Part shown: positions 28,801 through 37,459 of the stretch, piece after piece
How the letters are laid out: every line of letters begins with the position of its first letter
Position numbering within the stretch: the stretch's first letter is position 1
NCBI GenBank assembly: GCA_037783545.1
Contig: JBBELK010000015.1
Coordinates: forward strand, 1-64,000
DNA length: 64,000 nucleotides
Source of the DNA: Henricia sp. BOLD:AAB3569
Lineage: Eukaryota; Echinodermata; Asteroidea; Spinulosida; Echinasteridae
Direction: 5' to 3'
Program-made: the position numbers and the translations under genes
Notes under the pieces: generated by a model
What the model was told of the DNA's origin: nothing
Seen by the model: only the letters and a program-made list of their open reading frames with translations
Database searches by the model: none

Positions 28801-28849
28801 TGGTGACCTAGGAAATACCCCATACGTCGACCAGCTCATGAGTGCATAA
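19862..28849 (+). CDS. UQCRC2: Cytochrome b-c1 complex subunit 2 (core protein 2), 12 exons
   Basis: Exons 19862-19906, 21355-21432, 22350-22499, 22817-22938, 24133-24257, 25028-25183, 25467-25556, 26810-27015, 27821-27901, 28050-28126, 28420-28573 and 28757-28849 total 1377 bp: 458 residues plus stop, close to human (453). The N-terminus MMSLTGFRPVFVGLS then RRLYAAQ is an arginine-bearing, acid-free mitochondrial leader. Hallmarks: KLGNGLTVASLENNSPVSKI, GCRYENSGNLGVTH, FRRWEVKD, VLENLHAAAF, PAKYAGGEIR, SYSDSGLFG and SMAASGDLGNTPYVD. It is an M16-peptidase-fold protein without the zinc HxxEH site (GVTHCLRNYAN stands there), structural in complex III of the inner membrane. A second ATG follows the first directly. 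The introns carry a SINE pair, a minisatellite, several MITEs and a partial exon-7 duplication. Confidence 0.97.
20237..20350 (-). repeat. SINE family S, minus copy of an inverted pair
   Basis: ACTGGACCAACGGCTTTACA ... GGTACCGCAGCCGGATTTAA in reverse orientation, immediately abutting a plus-strand copy, so the two can form a long hairpin (about 100-bp arms) in UQCRC2 intron 1. Confidence 0.8.
20351..20661 (+). repeat. SINE family S, plus copy with (AAT)n tail
   Basis: Begins ATGGGTGAAAACTTGGGGTTG with a T-arm-like GTTCGAATCC, runs through the body (AGGGATGTAAAGCCGTTGGT, CCCCGGTGTCTCTGGCC) and ends in AATAATAATAATAA, the simple tail expected of a retroposed SINE. Confidence 0.8.
20692..21296. 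mobile_element. TIR element in UQCRC2 intron 1
   Basis: Exact 34-35 bp terminal inverted repeats (AAGGCCAATGAAATTAGATT ... TTTCTCGTCA and complement) bound 605 bp. The internal region has no transposase, so it is a MITE. The right end lies 58 bases before UQCRC2 exon 2, near its branch-point region. Confidence 0.85.
21655..22212 (+). repeat. 28-bp minisatellite
   Basis: About 18 tandem units of GACTTGACTTGAGACTCGAA + CCTCAAAT. The 3' units are identical and the 5' units vary (TCGAA/TTGAA, CCTC/CTTC), a gradient typical of recent expansion at one end. Within UQCRC2 intron 2; ends 137 bases before exon 3. Confidence 0.95.
23220..23500. repeat. Interspersed repeat shared with 52545-53060
   Basis: AAACACTTTTGAGCC, CTCTGGTCGGCGCGTATG, AACTGCACGCT, AAGCAAATTGTGCACTGT and CGCGATCGAACAAAAACA occur in order in both places. 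The 52.5-kb copy is split by a nested MITE. In UQCRC2 intron 4. Confidence 0.75.
23537..23642. mobile_element. Hairpin MITE, family E, copy 1
   Basis: Palindrome GTTTAAAACCGGCTAGGGTC..CTGATAATG and complement, about 106 bp, immediately followed by a family A element at 23644. The second copy is at 51880-51980. Confidence 0.8.
23644..23766. mobile_element. Hairpin MITE, family A, copy 6
   Basis: TTAAAGGCACAGGCTCGTCG ... GACGAGCCTGTGCCTTTAA, joined directly to the family E element. In UQCRC2 intron 4. Confidence 0.85.
24600..24985 (+). repeat. Degenerate GACTTGAG repeat
   Basis: Roughly a dozen diverged units built on GACTTGAGACTTG/GAATTGAGACTT, recognisably the same motif as the intron-2 minisatellite but far more mutated. 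In UQCRC2 intron 5, ending about 40 bases before exon 6. Confidence 0.75.
25295..25462 (+). repeat. TTTA/CATTTATT microsatellite
   Basis: An almost pure T/A/C tract (ATTTATTTTTCATTTATTTA and similar) that runs into the acceptor of UQCRC2 exon 7 at 25466. It probably doubles as the polypyrimidine tract. Confidence 0.85.
25514..25729 (+). repeat. 108-bp tandem duplication containing the end of UQCRC2 exon 7
   Basis: The segment with GAAAAGAACGAGACAGCCCC / AGCTAAATATGCAG and the following intron (GGTTATTGATAAGGTATC..ATATAAAGTTAGATAT.GGTTATCAATA) occurs twice, offset 108 bases. In copy 1 the exon ends GCAG/GTGGGT. In copy 2 the same place reads GCAGATTGGT, so the donor is gone. Confidence 0.9.
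25885..26200. repeat. Interspersed repeat, CATGCATGGTTTTTGTG family
   Basis: Words such as AACTTCAG.CACATAGATGC, ATCCA.GCATGGTTTTTGTGT, GAATGAATAGTAAAA, CACAAAGGTACCATTTTAC and TTACCATTGC recur at about 32880-33000, 33520-33760, 39580-39870, 44165-44260 and 51680-51750. Fullest comparison copy: 39580-39870. UQCRC2 intron 7. Confidence 0.65.
26329..26730. mobile_element. TIR element in UQCRC2 intron 7
   Basis: AGGGAGGTTTCGCA..GTCACGGATACCG at the left and its imperfect complement (GTATTCGTCACCTTGCGAAACCTCCCT, split here across two words: GTATTCGTCACC, TTGCGAAACCTCCCT) at the right. 402 bp, possible AAT target duplication. The right end lies 79 bases before exon 8. Confidence 0.75.
27072..27552. 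mobile_element. Foldback element, family F, with CGAAGTGGT satellite core, copy 1
   Basis: Termini TAAAAGGTAGAACACATGAT and complement. The core is a run of CGCCCTGGACCACTT units on one side and CGAAGTGGTT units on the other, so the core itself folds. In UQCRC2 intron 8. A reverse-oriented relative is at 54265-54771. Confidence 0.8.
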
Positions 28850-29455
28850 AGGCTACATCCGAGTCTCCATTTGTAGGTAGGAATTTTGGAAAGAAGAATT
28901 TAAATCGTCTAAGTATGTGAAAACCCAGTGAAATTTCAGGGGAACGGCCGTCATCAAAGTTTTCTGGCAAAGTATGAATTGCAATTTGCTGCAAGTCTTT
29001 GCTTGTACTTCCATGTGATTTATAAGCCATGTTGGCATTGGACTATTTTTGGTAAAACTTATTAAGATCATTGCTGTTTTTACCAAATTTAGTCCAATGC
29101 GAACGGTCGGAAAACACCCAAAATTATAAAGTGTCAACTGTCGATTGTATTAAGTTTTACGCTCGGTCACTGTACGTTTTACAGGGCGGGCTGGGTCGCG
29201 GAAGAATTATGTTGTGCACAGGCATTGTCATGTAAAAACCACGATAGAACACACATGTAATTTCTGCGTGAACCCGAATATTAAGGTGACACTGTAGGTT
29301 CTACCAAGGTTTTACATGACGAAGGACATTCTATAGGCTCAAAATAAATCCGAGTGCGAACGCACGGAAGAATTGCCACGATGGAGTGTTAACTGGCTCG
29401 CGGAAACATTTTTTTACAAAAAATAGTCCAATGCAGACACCGCTTCAGAGGCTGT
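28850..29455. other. UQCRC2 3' flank with weak inverted repeat
   Basis: ATTGGACTATTTTTGGTAAAA (29037) and TTTTTACAAAAAATAGTCCAAT (29408) are inverse matches bounding about 395 bp, probably a decayed element in or beyond the 3' UTR. No coding sequence seen. Confidence 0.5.
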
Positions 29456-29650
29456 CCAAAGATTTCACGGTTCTACAAAGCGTAGGAAGGGGGAGGGAGG
29501 TCGAGGGCCGCGTACGACTTTACATGCACTGTAAAATGTTGACATTTCACGGAAGTGACAAAAAAATGTTGATAAGTAGGAGGGAGGGAGTAGGTCTTGA
29601 AATATACTACACTCGGTAGAACCGTGAACATGTTGACAATTTGGACGTCC
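29455..29650. mobile_element. Inverted-repeat element, family G, copy 1
   Basis: TTTCACGGTTCTACAAAGCG / CGGTAGAACCGTGAACATG ends, with GGGAGGTCGAGGG and GGACTTTACATGC-like internal words. Related to 51420-51650, where the ends are GTTGTCAACATTTTCACG and complement. Confidence 0.6.
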
Positions 29651-29962
29651 CTTTATACTCTTCTGGAATGCTTGTAAGATCTATTCGACATATTTATTTC
29701 ACCGTAGTTAGTAAACTTGTTGCACTTTTACTTTTCAGTTTGAACTTATTAACAAAACAGCTGAAATGAACTGTTTTGTTTGTGAAAATGACAAGTGAAC
29801 TCATTTTTTAATATTAATTTTAGGACTGTCAGAGTTCGAGCAGTTGCCTGGTTTCAGGCTTTATCGTTATGTTTGCCTGTACACAACTCTGTATGTTTAT
29901 ACACATTTCAGGCAAAAGTTCCTGAGATTTCAGACAAAATTATGACAGTTAACTGACATCCC

Positions 29963-30353
29963 TTTAAAGGAAGGGACAACACTTGCAAAGGGTTGCCTAA
30001 CTCTGTACGCTTCATGTAAGTCGCCATCCTTGGCAGTTTGGCGCTCGGACTTAAGAGGGCGCGAGTCAGGACACAACATATTTTTACATACTTCACAGCG
30101 TATGGGAGTCGGGAAACACAATCTTGACGTCATCCATGCAATTGTTGCATGGTTGGCGTCATCATCCCTTTCAAAATTTCAAATATGGCGCAGCACATAG
30201 TTGCATTAGTTGCAGAGTTTATCATCAAAATGAATTGTGTTGCCGACGATAAAAACAAGATTCTCTGATTCTCATGAACAAAAGTTTATGCACCGGGCAA
30301 TACATCGGTAATATTTTTGATTAAATTCAAACAAGTGTTTTCCCTTCCTTTAA
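29963..30353. mobile_element. TIR element (TTTAAAGGAAGGGA)
   Basis: TTTAAAGGAAGGGACAACACTTG at left; CAAGTGTTTTCCCTTCCTTTAA at right. About 390 bp between UQCRC2 and the orphan exon. No ORF of interest. Confidence 0.75.
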
Positions 30354-30671
30354 TTTACTGCTGGTCCAACTGATATTTCTACAATTCTTATTTAGGCTTT
30401 GACGTGATACGTGTGTATATAAAATTGTTTGCTTCCAATACTTGCCCTCTGAGGACCATGTGGACGCACTTGTTGTTAAGCTACATGTACATGTACAAGT
30501 TACCAACGACAATTTACCCATAAGATTTCTTATGAGTAATAAGGGCCATGTGAACCAGTGACCAGCCTCGTCATTAGCTTCCGGGCTAACTGTCTGCCAA
30601 TTGCAGCAGCCATTTTTACTCGCTGTTAAGGAATTTTTTTTTATCCGAACAGTGCATCTTTGACACTTTCT

Positions 30672-31130
30672 GGCTGCGTTCGGGCGTGCAGTTCTCGTTA
30701 CTCGGGAGTAATGCGTGCGCAGTGCACTCGGGTCACGGCAAATCGGCAGTCCGCGTGCGCAAATGGCAATCGGTGAAGATGGACGTCTCTTGCCATCACT
30801 GCACAAAAAATGCCGTTTTATTGCTCACAAGAAACCGAGGAAATACAGGCCGTATTGTCGTGAGAACCTTCGATGCCGTCTAAAACAAACCTTAGTGAGT
30901 TATTGTTTCAATTATCGAGTTGACACGTTGAGCAAATTCACCAAAAATCCCACCCATATTCTACCATCTTCGTACAAATCACATGACACTTGACAGGAGT
31001 ACGAGCACACTCCCCATTTGTTGGGGAGTAGTGAGAGCATACTCTCACTGACCCGAGTGTCGCTATTCTTGCCGTTCACGCGCGCAGGAGTATAACTCGT
31101 GTTAACACGAGTACACGCCCGAACGCAGCC
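30672..31130. mobile_element. TIR element abutting orphan exon
   Basis: Terminal inverted repeat GGCTGCGTTCGGGCGTG (17 bp exact) at 30672 and 31114-31130, 459 bp total, with a possible 3-bp TCT target duplication. The interior has ACTCG..GAGT subrepeats and no transposase motif. It ends 15 bases before the ATG of the exon at 31146. Confidence 0.75.
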
Positions 31131-31145
31131 TCTGTGTGTGAGAAA

Positions 31146-31222
31146 ATGGCCACACTACTTTCGAGGGTTGCCGCCAGTGGCACTGCAAATTCGGGATATT
31201 TCCCAAGAACCGCAGTGCGCTT
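31146..31222 (+). CDS. Orphan first exon with mitochondrial-type leader
   Basis: ATG at 31146 in good context (GAAAATGGCC) opens 25 codons, MATLLSRVAASGTANSGYFP then RTAVR, ending in phase 2 at a canonical GTGAGT donor. The peptide has three Arg, no acidic residues and many Ser/Ala/Thr, as in mitochondrial targeting leaders. No matching second exon was found on the plus strand downstream, where minus-strand genes begin within 1.2 kb. It could be a first exon whose partner exons lie beyond the FKBP gene, a relocated duplicate, or chance. Confidence 0.35.
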
Positions 31223-31687
31223 GTGAGTAACTGCCTGCGCGTGGTTGTTAAAGCACCGTGTGGACGCGCATCTTTGGTAGTGAAATAAATTAGTTGTCAT
31301 TTTTTAATGTAGGGCCCCTCTGAACATACCCTTAAAAAAAATGAAGAAGTGAATTCAAATTCCAGGACAGAATATACATTTATTAAATAAGCAAGATCAA
31401 CATTTACAAATAACATTTACCTCAAAATATATTGCTGTATCTGTAACATTGTTGTCATTATACGGTACGTGGAGTGTGCATTTGAATTGGATTTTGAGTT
31501 TACAATAAACAAACAAACGCCAAATAAAAGAAGTGTTTCATTGCTAAAGAATTGTCCAAATGTTGCCACTGAAACGGCACTAATCATTTTTACATTCTTT
31601 GGGGTATTTAAAAATATTGAAAATCGTCAAAGCCTAATTCATTGTAAAGAACGTTTGCATGTGACTCCTGTTTGTGTTGTGTCTATC

Positions 31688-32180
31688 TAAACTCCTCAAA
31701 AAAAGTTCGGAAAGTCAAGTTTGACTGACAATTTCTCTCTTGTTACTAAATCATTTCCCTTCAATTTGGTATCATTGGAAAGCCCTGTTATTCCTCTTTA
31801 CAGTGATGTGTCATTTGTTATGATTAATCAATTGGGGGATGTGCAGTATAGCGGAATACAGGGGTGGGTGGAAAGTGAAATGTCACAAATTTCACTGCTA
31901 TTGTCATGCATGCAGTGCATTCCCCTTTTGCTTGGAGGATGGGAATGTGTCAATGCACTTTTTAACAATAGCAATGCATTTTGTGACATTTCACTTTACA
32001 CCTGCCCCCGTATTCAGCTGTGCTGCACATCCCCCAATTCCTTAATCATAACAAATGACACATCATCGTAAAGAGGAATAACGGGGCTTTCCAATGATAT
32101 AAAATTCAAGGAAAATTATTTTGCAACAAGAGAGAAATCGTCAGTCAAACTTGACTCTCCGAAATTTTTTGAGGAGTTTA
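31688..32180. mobile_element. Long-arm foldback element (TAAACTCCTCAAAAAA ends)
   Basis: Arms of about 200 bp: TAAACTCCTCAAAAAAAGTT ... AGTCAAGTTTGACTGACAAT at left and complement at right. The arms include CATTGGAAAGCCC and GATGTGTCATTTGTTATGAT. The start and end with TA fit a Tc1/mariner-like origin. It ends 153 bases past the FKBP stop codon on that gene's 3' side. Confidence 0.8.
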
Positions 32181-32332
32181 TATGGAGGAACAGATTGCAG
32201 TAGCCAGGGGGAAATATAGCTGATAAATACAATTTCTGCCTTCTCAAAACACATGTAAAATACCGATTCATGTGTATCCTAAAAGAAAATATGGACTTAT
32301 TTTTGTAAACCAAATGAAAACGTGGAATAGTA

Positions 32333-35049
32333 TCACATTTCATCCCATTTTGGTAGTTGGAACTCCTCCCACTGTATAAGCCCGTCTTTGTTTCTGTCTG
32401 CCCTTTGCATCTGTTCATTGGTCAGCGTGTCCGCAATCTCGGATCCTCGTGGGAACATTTCTTCATCGCCCACGACAAAATCATACATCTAGATGGAATA
32501 AGAAAAATATCAGTGGCCGAGTGTCCATGAGGCTCAATGAGGTTTCCATAGAAAAGTGTACATTATAAGAAAAGCATGGTCATACAGTAATTGTTGCGTC
32601 TGTAATAAGGCACAGCATTTGACAGACATACCTCATCCCGTTGAATAACACTATCGCCGTTCTTGTCCGCCACCTTGAACATGTTGGGCAAGCCTTTCTG
32701 GTAGTTTGGCACGGAACCAAGAAGCCGGACCTCAAACATAAGCTCCTCTCCTCGAGGAATCTTGTCGCCTGTTAAAGTCCCAATACAACATTTGCAGTTC
32801 ACCAAAAATGTTACTTCATGAGTTGACATAAAAAACCGGACTAACAGTGTTAAAAGCAATGGTAACAAACACCACATGAATTTTTAGTGTAAAACGGTAC
32901 CTTTGTAGAAGAAATTGCCAACTGATGGTTTGTTTTTTAATTGAGCTGCAGACAACATTTTTACCATTCACCATTCATTCAGAAAACATGCATCAATTTT
33001 TCAGGTTTTCTATTATTCGTGTGGCTAAAATTCCCACAAGGCAGTTTATCAACAATATAGAGACTATTAAAGTATGATGTCAGTTGACATGGTAATTGGG
33101 TCTAAACACTCGCTGGTAATCTGAAATGTCATTGCTAAAGCGCACAAAAACGCTTCACTGGTTTTCGTGTAGACCCAGTAACCATGGCAACATACAAAGA
33201 GTGACGTTTTCACTTTAGTATTCTTTAGTTATGAGATGCTGTTGTTTCTGTTTTTAAAGTTTTCCATGTAATCTGATCATGTAATCTGTCTCAGTTTATT
33301 TGAGACGACTTGGACGTAACAAACCTTTAAACTCGTCACGTCCGTTTCGTACAAGGGAGGCCGGCACGGTCAGCCGGCGCAGTTCGTCAACACACATACC
33401 GAGGATGCCTAGCTCAAGCCCCTTGATGGAGTCCCCAACACCCATACGAAATGGGATAGATAGGCCCTCAGATCCGTCCTCATTGTACCTGCCATTAAAA
33501 CAAGCCCCAATGCATCATTTGCAGTTACCCAACATTTTACTTCACGAGTTGACAAGAAAAACCTCGACTAAAAGTGTTGGCATGCAATGGTAACAAACGC
33601 CACGGAATTTTCCCGCGCAAAATGGTACCTTCGTGGAAGAAATTGCCAACTGAAGGTGCTAAATAGATCGTTTGATAAATAAAATACATCGTTTGCAAAT
33701 GATTTTGTTTTTACTATTCATTCAACACCAAAAAGTATTCATGGATTTTTAAGGTGCTCTGAAATTTCTACAGTTTATTTACTTATGTTTATATTAATAT
33801 TTATTTACTTATGTTTGTTCCTGGACTCGTAAAAAATGGCCTTTACACTAATAGCAATAAGTTAGGGATATTGGTGTGTTGTCAATTTTCGATTTTGTTT
33901 TCTTTTTCAAATGACTGTTTTCACCTATTACTGTGACAAGGTGTCTGTCATGCAGATACAATTGTCTTATTACATACAAAATCATTCAAGCGGAATGATT
34001 CAATAAAATATCTGCGTACACCCCACAATATCCCAACAATAAGTTGGAACAAACAATGATTGTACTGAAACAATGAGAAGCTCAGGTACTCTCGACCACC
34101 CTTTAAAAAACTCACGCGATCCGGGTCTATTACAACGGCCGAGCGGTTTAGGTCGTTGACTCGCAATCATAGGTGAAAACTTGGGGTTGCAGGTTCGAAC
34201 CTCCCCACGGCTACGGTACCTGTGCCCTTGGGCAAGGCACTCAACCACACTTGCTCCATCCTTCGGAAGGGATGTAAAGCCGTTGGTCCAGTGTGTTAGG
34301 TAATGGAAACGCACTCTAACGATCCCAGAGCATTCTTTCGTGAAGAGCAAGGGGGATCATCCCCGGTGTCTCTGGCCATGCATTTATAATTCTAATTCTT
34401 CATGGGTTTCCTCACGCTTGCGAGTGACAGTGCAATGAGCACTATTGAGGAATCCTTGGTATGAATACCAGAAAGAAATAATAATAACTTTGGACCCAGA
34501 TATTATCTGTACTTTGGCCTATACTCACGTGGTGATAAACTGACCCCCGTCCGAAGTTTTGTACCCTTTCAGATGCACTGTCACCGCATCGGAGTTTGTC
34601 GCTTTGATTCGGTCACACATCCTGCCTTTTTCCAAGACCTCAATCTTCACCAAGTGTCGCTCCTCCTCTCCCTTCCTCGGTTTTTTCTTCCTCGGTTTTT
34701 CCTTCTCTTTCTCCTCAGTTTCATCCGTCTTCGAGTCATCTCCATTCCCACCTTCCCCCTCCCCTTTCTGCCCCTTAAATTTATCCTTCGTTCCTTCTTG
34801 TTCTTTCGCCTTCTTAACTCCTAAATCCTGTTTTGCCTCGCTGTATTTTTCCCCCGGTTTCTCCCAATCGTCAACTTTTGTCGAGGGTGACTTGCAGTTT
34901 TCCTTTCCCGGTCCCTCACACAATCCTTCGTTTCCCTCCTCTTCCGAGTTTGTATCTGCAGTCCGCACATTTTTCTGTGTCTCTGTATGTTCAGAATTGG
35001 CTGCGGACACCACGAGCGCGCAAACGCATAACAGGTTAACGAAGTTCAT
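32333..35049 (-). CDS. Secretory-pathway FKBP with two EF-hands and charged spacer, 4 exons
   Basis: Coding-order exons 34529-35049, 33325-33488, 32632-32768, 32333-32488 give 325 residues. The chosen ATG starts a signal peptide (MNFVNLLCVCALVVSAANS); an upstream in-frame ATG at 35127 would bury it. Residues 20-131 are a Glu/Lys-rich low-complexity spacer. The FKBP domain runs about 133-248 (LVKIEVLEKG, VHLKGY, GVGDSIKGLELGILGM, EELMFEVRLL), like vertebrate FKBP7/FKBP14. Two canonical EF-hand loops follow: DKNGDSVIQRDE and DRNKDGLIQWEE. Compared with FKBP12, Tyr26, Asp37, Trp59 and Tyr82 are replaced (Leu, Ile, Leu, Arg) while Phe36 and Phe99 remain, so prolyl isomerase activity may be lost. 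The protein ends QLPKWDEM with no HDEL/KDEL signal. Antisense frames across exon 1 are shadows. Confidence 0.9.
33844..34049. mobile_element. MITE, family D, copy 2
   Basis: TACACTAATAGCAATAAGTT ... AACAATAAGTTGGAAC with the family D interior. In the first intron of the FKBP gene. Confidence 0.7.
34120..34495 (+). repeat. tRNA-derived SINE, family S, most complete copy
   Basis: The head looks like a tRNA gene: ACGGCCGAGCGGTTTAGGTC (A box) and TGCAGGTTCGAACC (B box), which would form an RNA polymerase III promoter. The shared body and an AATAATAA-like tail follow. Antisense to the FKBP gene, in intron 1. Confidence 0.8.
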
Positions 35050-35428
35050 TGTTTTGTGTTGTTGTGTTAAATTATAAAGGATGCAGTCATTTGCGTACAC
35101 GGCGCACAGTGTGCAGTCCTTTGACAATCAGCGCTAGTTTTTTATTCTGACGGTGCGGTAATAAAGTTAAATTGTGTTGATACACGTGTACAAACGTGAT
35201 GCATCTGAGATAGCATCTTTTTCTTAGTTCCATTCACTGCATCCTGTTTGTCCTATACATCGTGGGAGAAATTCGTCGTAAAAACGGCTGATGTGATGCA
35301 GCGGCCGCGTTATCTGAAGCCCATGGGCCGATTTTGAGTAGCGAACGGCCAAAGTCTCCCCATGCCGACGTGGCAATTCTCCGTAGGCCCCGGTAAACTA
35401 GAACGCGATAACGATACGTACGAAAGGG

Positions 35429-35701
35429 ATGTCTATACGGATTCTTGTAGCGTTTGTTTTTGGTATCACTTCAAGCACATATGGGCCTAAAGATTGTTGT
35501 AATCAAAGTCTGATATTTACACGTGACTTTAACTGGAAAGACTATTTCGGGTTAGACCCACATGATTCTTACAACAGCGCGATTAATATGAGGAAATGCT
35601 TTTCATCAAAAACTGTCATGTACTACTTTCGTTTTAATATACATTTATGTGAAATTTTGTATGTATTTTATTTTTATTCCACGTGTATGGATTGGAGTTG
35701 A
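35429..35701 (+). other. 90-codon frame with signal-like N-terminus, uncertain
   Basis: Opens MSIRILVAFVFGITSSTYGP, a plausible signal peptide, then a Cys-containing, aromatic-rich sequence (KDCCNQSL, FNWKDYFGLDP) and stops. It starts 379 bases upstream of the FKBP ATG, divergently. The AT content rises sharply after about 35590, suggesting that only the first half could be exonic. No family recognised. Confidence 0.25.
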
Positions 35702-36008
35702 GTTTTACTATATAGGAAATATAAAACAAATTTTGGGTATACCCAAAAAAAAAAAACAATTGTAAATCTATAGAGAATTTCTTTAGTAGAAATATTGGTT
35801 TTACATATGCACGCATAAACTCGTGCATTAAAATTTGAACAAATTACACTTCACCCATGTTCGACTTTTTAAAAAATGCATACAAAATCATGGCATCATA
35901 TTTATTTTATTTGAATGTTTCAATATTTGCTTCAAACATACACATTTGGTTTTAAAAGAAAAACAACTTTCTGAAGAGCTTGTATTCAACTCATCAGCAT
36001 TGTCAATA

Positions 36009-36190
36009 TACAGTGAAACCTGCTATTAAGGCCACATTGATAAACAGGCCACCTGCATATTGTGGCCACCCACCTTTGGTCCCAAATGCCACGTGTATAA
36101 TGCTTAAGAAACCTCTATAAAGAGGCCACCTCTTTATAGTGGCCAGTTTATTACGGTCCCGAGGGTGGCCACTATAGACAAGTTTCATTA
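36009..36190. mobile_element. pogo/Tc1-like MITE
   Basis: Ends ACAGTGAAACCTGCTATTAA..GGCCAC and GTGGCCACTATAGACAAGTT, with a repeated GGCCACC..TTTATAGTGGCC interior. CAGT-GAAACCTCTATAA..GGCCAC ends are typical of pogo-group Tc1/mariner elements. No transposase. Confidence 0.65.
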
Positions 36191-36383
36191 CTTTTACAAC
36201 TAGGCGTTATAATGCTTCATCAAGATGAGATACTTCTCTTTATATGTTTCATTTATCGTATAGACTATTAAATCCGATAATAGGGACTCCCTCCCTGTTC
36301 ATTATTAGGCGTAGCTGGGGGCCTTCTCGTGCATGAACTGTACGTTTGTGTTGTTGCTATGCTGCATTGCACGCAGTGTATGC

Positions 36384-36482
36384 CATCTACCAGAAGGCGG
36401 TCGGGTTGGCGTATAGTGTACGTGTACGTACCTAGACGTCCGCTACGCCAACCGACCGCCTTCTGGTAGATGATGTAGGCAA
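36384..36482. repeat. Palindrome (CATCTACCAGAAGGCGGTCG)
   Basis: Arms of about 33 bp, CATCTACCAGAAGGCGGTCG-GGTTGGCGTA and complement, around a loop of alternating ACGTGTACGTACC. One copy noticed; likely a small MITE. Confidence 0.7.
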
Positions 36483-36899
36483 ATGTGGAATGGGTTTGCT
36501 GTCCCTATAAAGCTTCTGCACCGGCGGCCATGACAGGGGGCAGGTTTTCTTATTTAAATGTGTAACAATAGAACCACAAAGCACCTACGCATGCATTACA
36601 TACACGGTAACAATGTAACATACACCGTGACAATGCCATAACATTTGAAACATCTGACAAAGGGCGGACCGGTCGGGTCGTCGTTGTGGTTCTTTCCATG
36701 CCGTTCATCTCTGGCGTTATGGGGACTAGGTTTCCCAAGGATGTTATACCCCAGAGTTTTTCCTCCTACTTCTAAAACCGTACATCCTAAGTTCTTCATC
36801 GTCTCGAGTCCAAGTTTTTAATAAAGTCGATATAACGGCCTTTTAATAGTCGCCAAAATTCCGTAGTGTGGGGTACATGTCCGATTGTTTTGGGTCTTT

Positions 36900-37340
36900 G
36901 TCAACATTTTATGTGCAAACTTGGTGTTGCGGGTTCGACACACGGTCGTGGTACATTGTACCACGATTGTAACATGTAACATGTGCACTTAAGCAAGGCA
37001 CTTAACACAATTGCTCAATCCTTTGGAAAAGAATGTAAAGCCGTTATAACCCTGTTATGTGTAACGCATTTAAAAGATCTAAGAGCACTCTTTTGTGAAA
37101 AGTTTAAGTTAAAAAAAGCTGATGGCATAAGGGGCGCCAAAATGCCGTACCCCGTGTCTCTGGCTGTCGACCGCCAATGGCGCCACCAACCTATGCATCT
37201 CGATGTTTAGGTGCAAGATACTTGTAAGCTTCATAGCCGGCCTATGGCTGCGAAATGGAGTCTCATAAAACCCCATTACACGTAATGGGCAATGCGCAGC
37301 GCAAGTGAACGTATTCATACGAAATATGCGCTATATAAAT
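36900..37340 (+). repeat. SINE family S copy
   Basis: Diverged head (GGTGTTGCGGGTTCGACACA) and body (GAATGTAAAGCCGTTATAA, CCCCGTGTCTCTGGCTGTCG), ending about 120 bases from the DHCR7 stop codon. Confidence 0.65.
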
Positions 37341-37459
37341 GAAGGTAATTAATTGAAAACTGACAGCGACATGCAACAGAAAAACGTACAATTCATGCAC
37401 AGAAATGTTCTCATTAATAATGGATATACGGAGACATAGCTTTTTAATCGGTCTACAAT

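Noticed and set aside
30327-30806. 159-codon minus frame
   Set aside because: Crosses the ends of two inverted-repeat elements; no recognisable domain.
34559-35077. 172-codon plus frame, Ser/Phe-rich
   Set aside because: Antisense shadow of the Glu/Lys-rich first exon of the FKBP gene.
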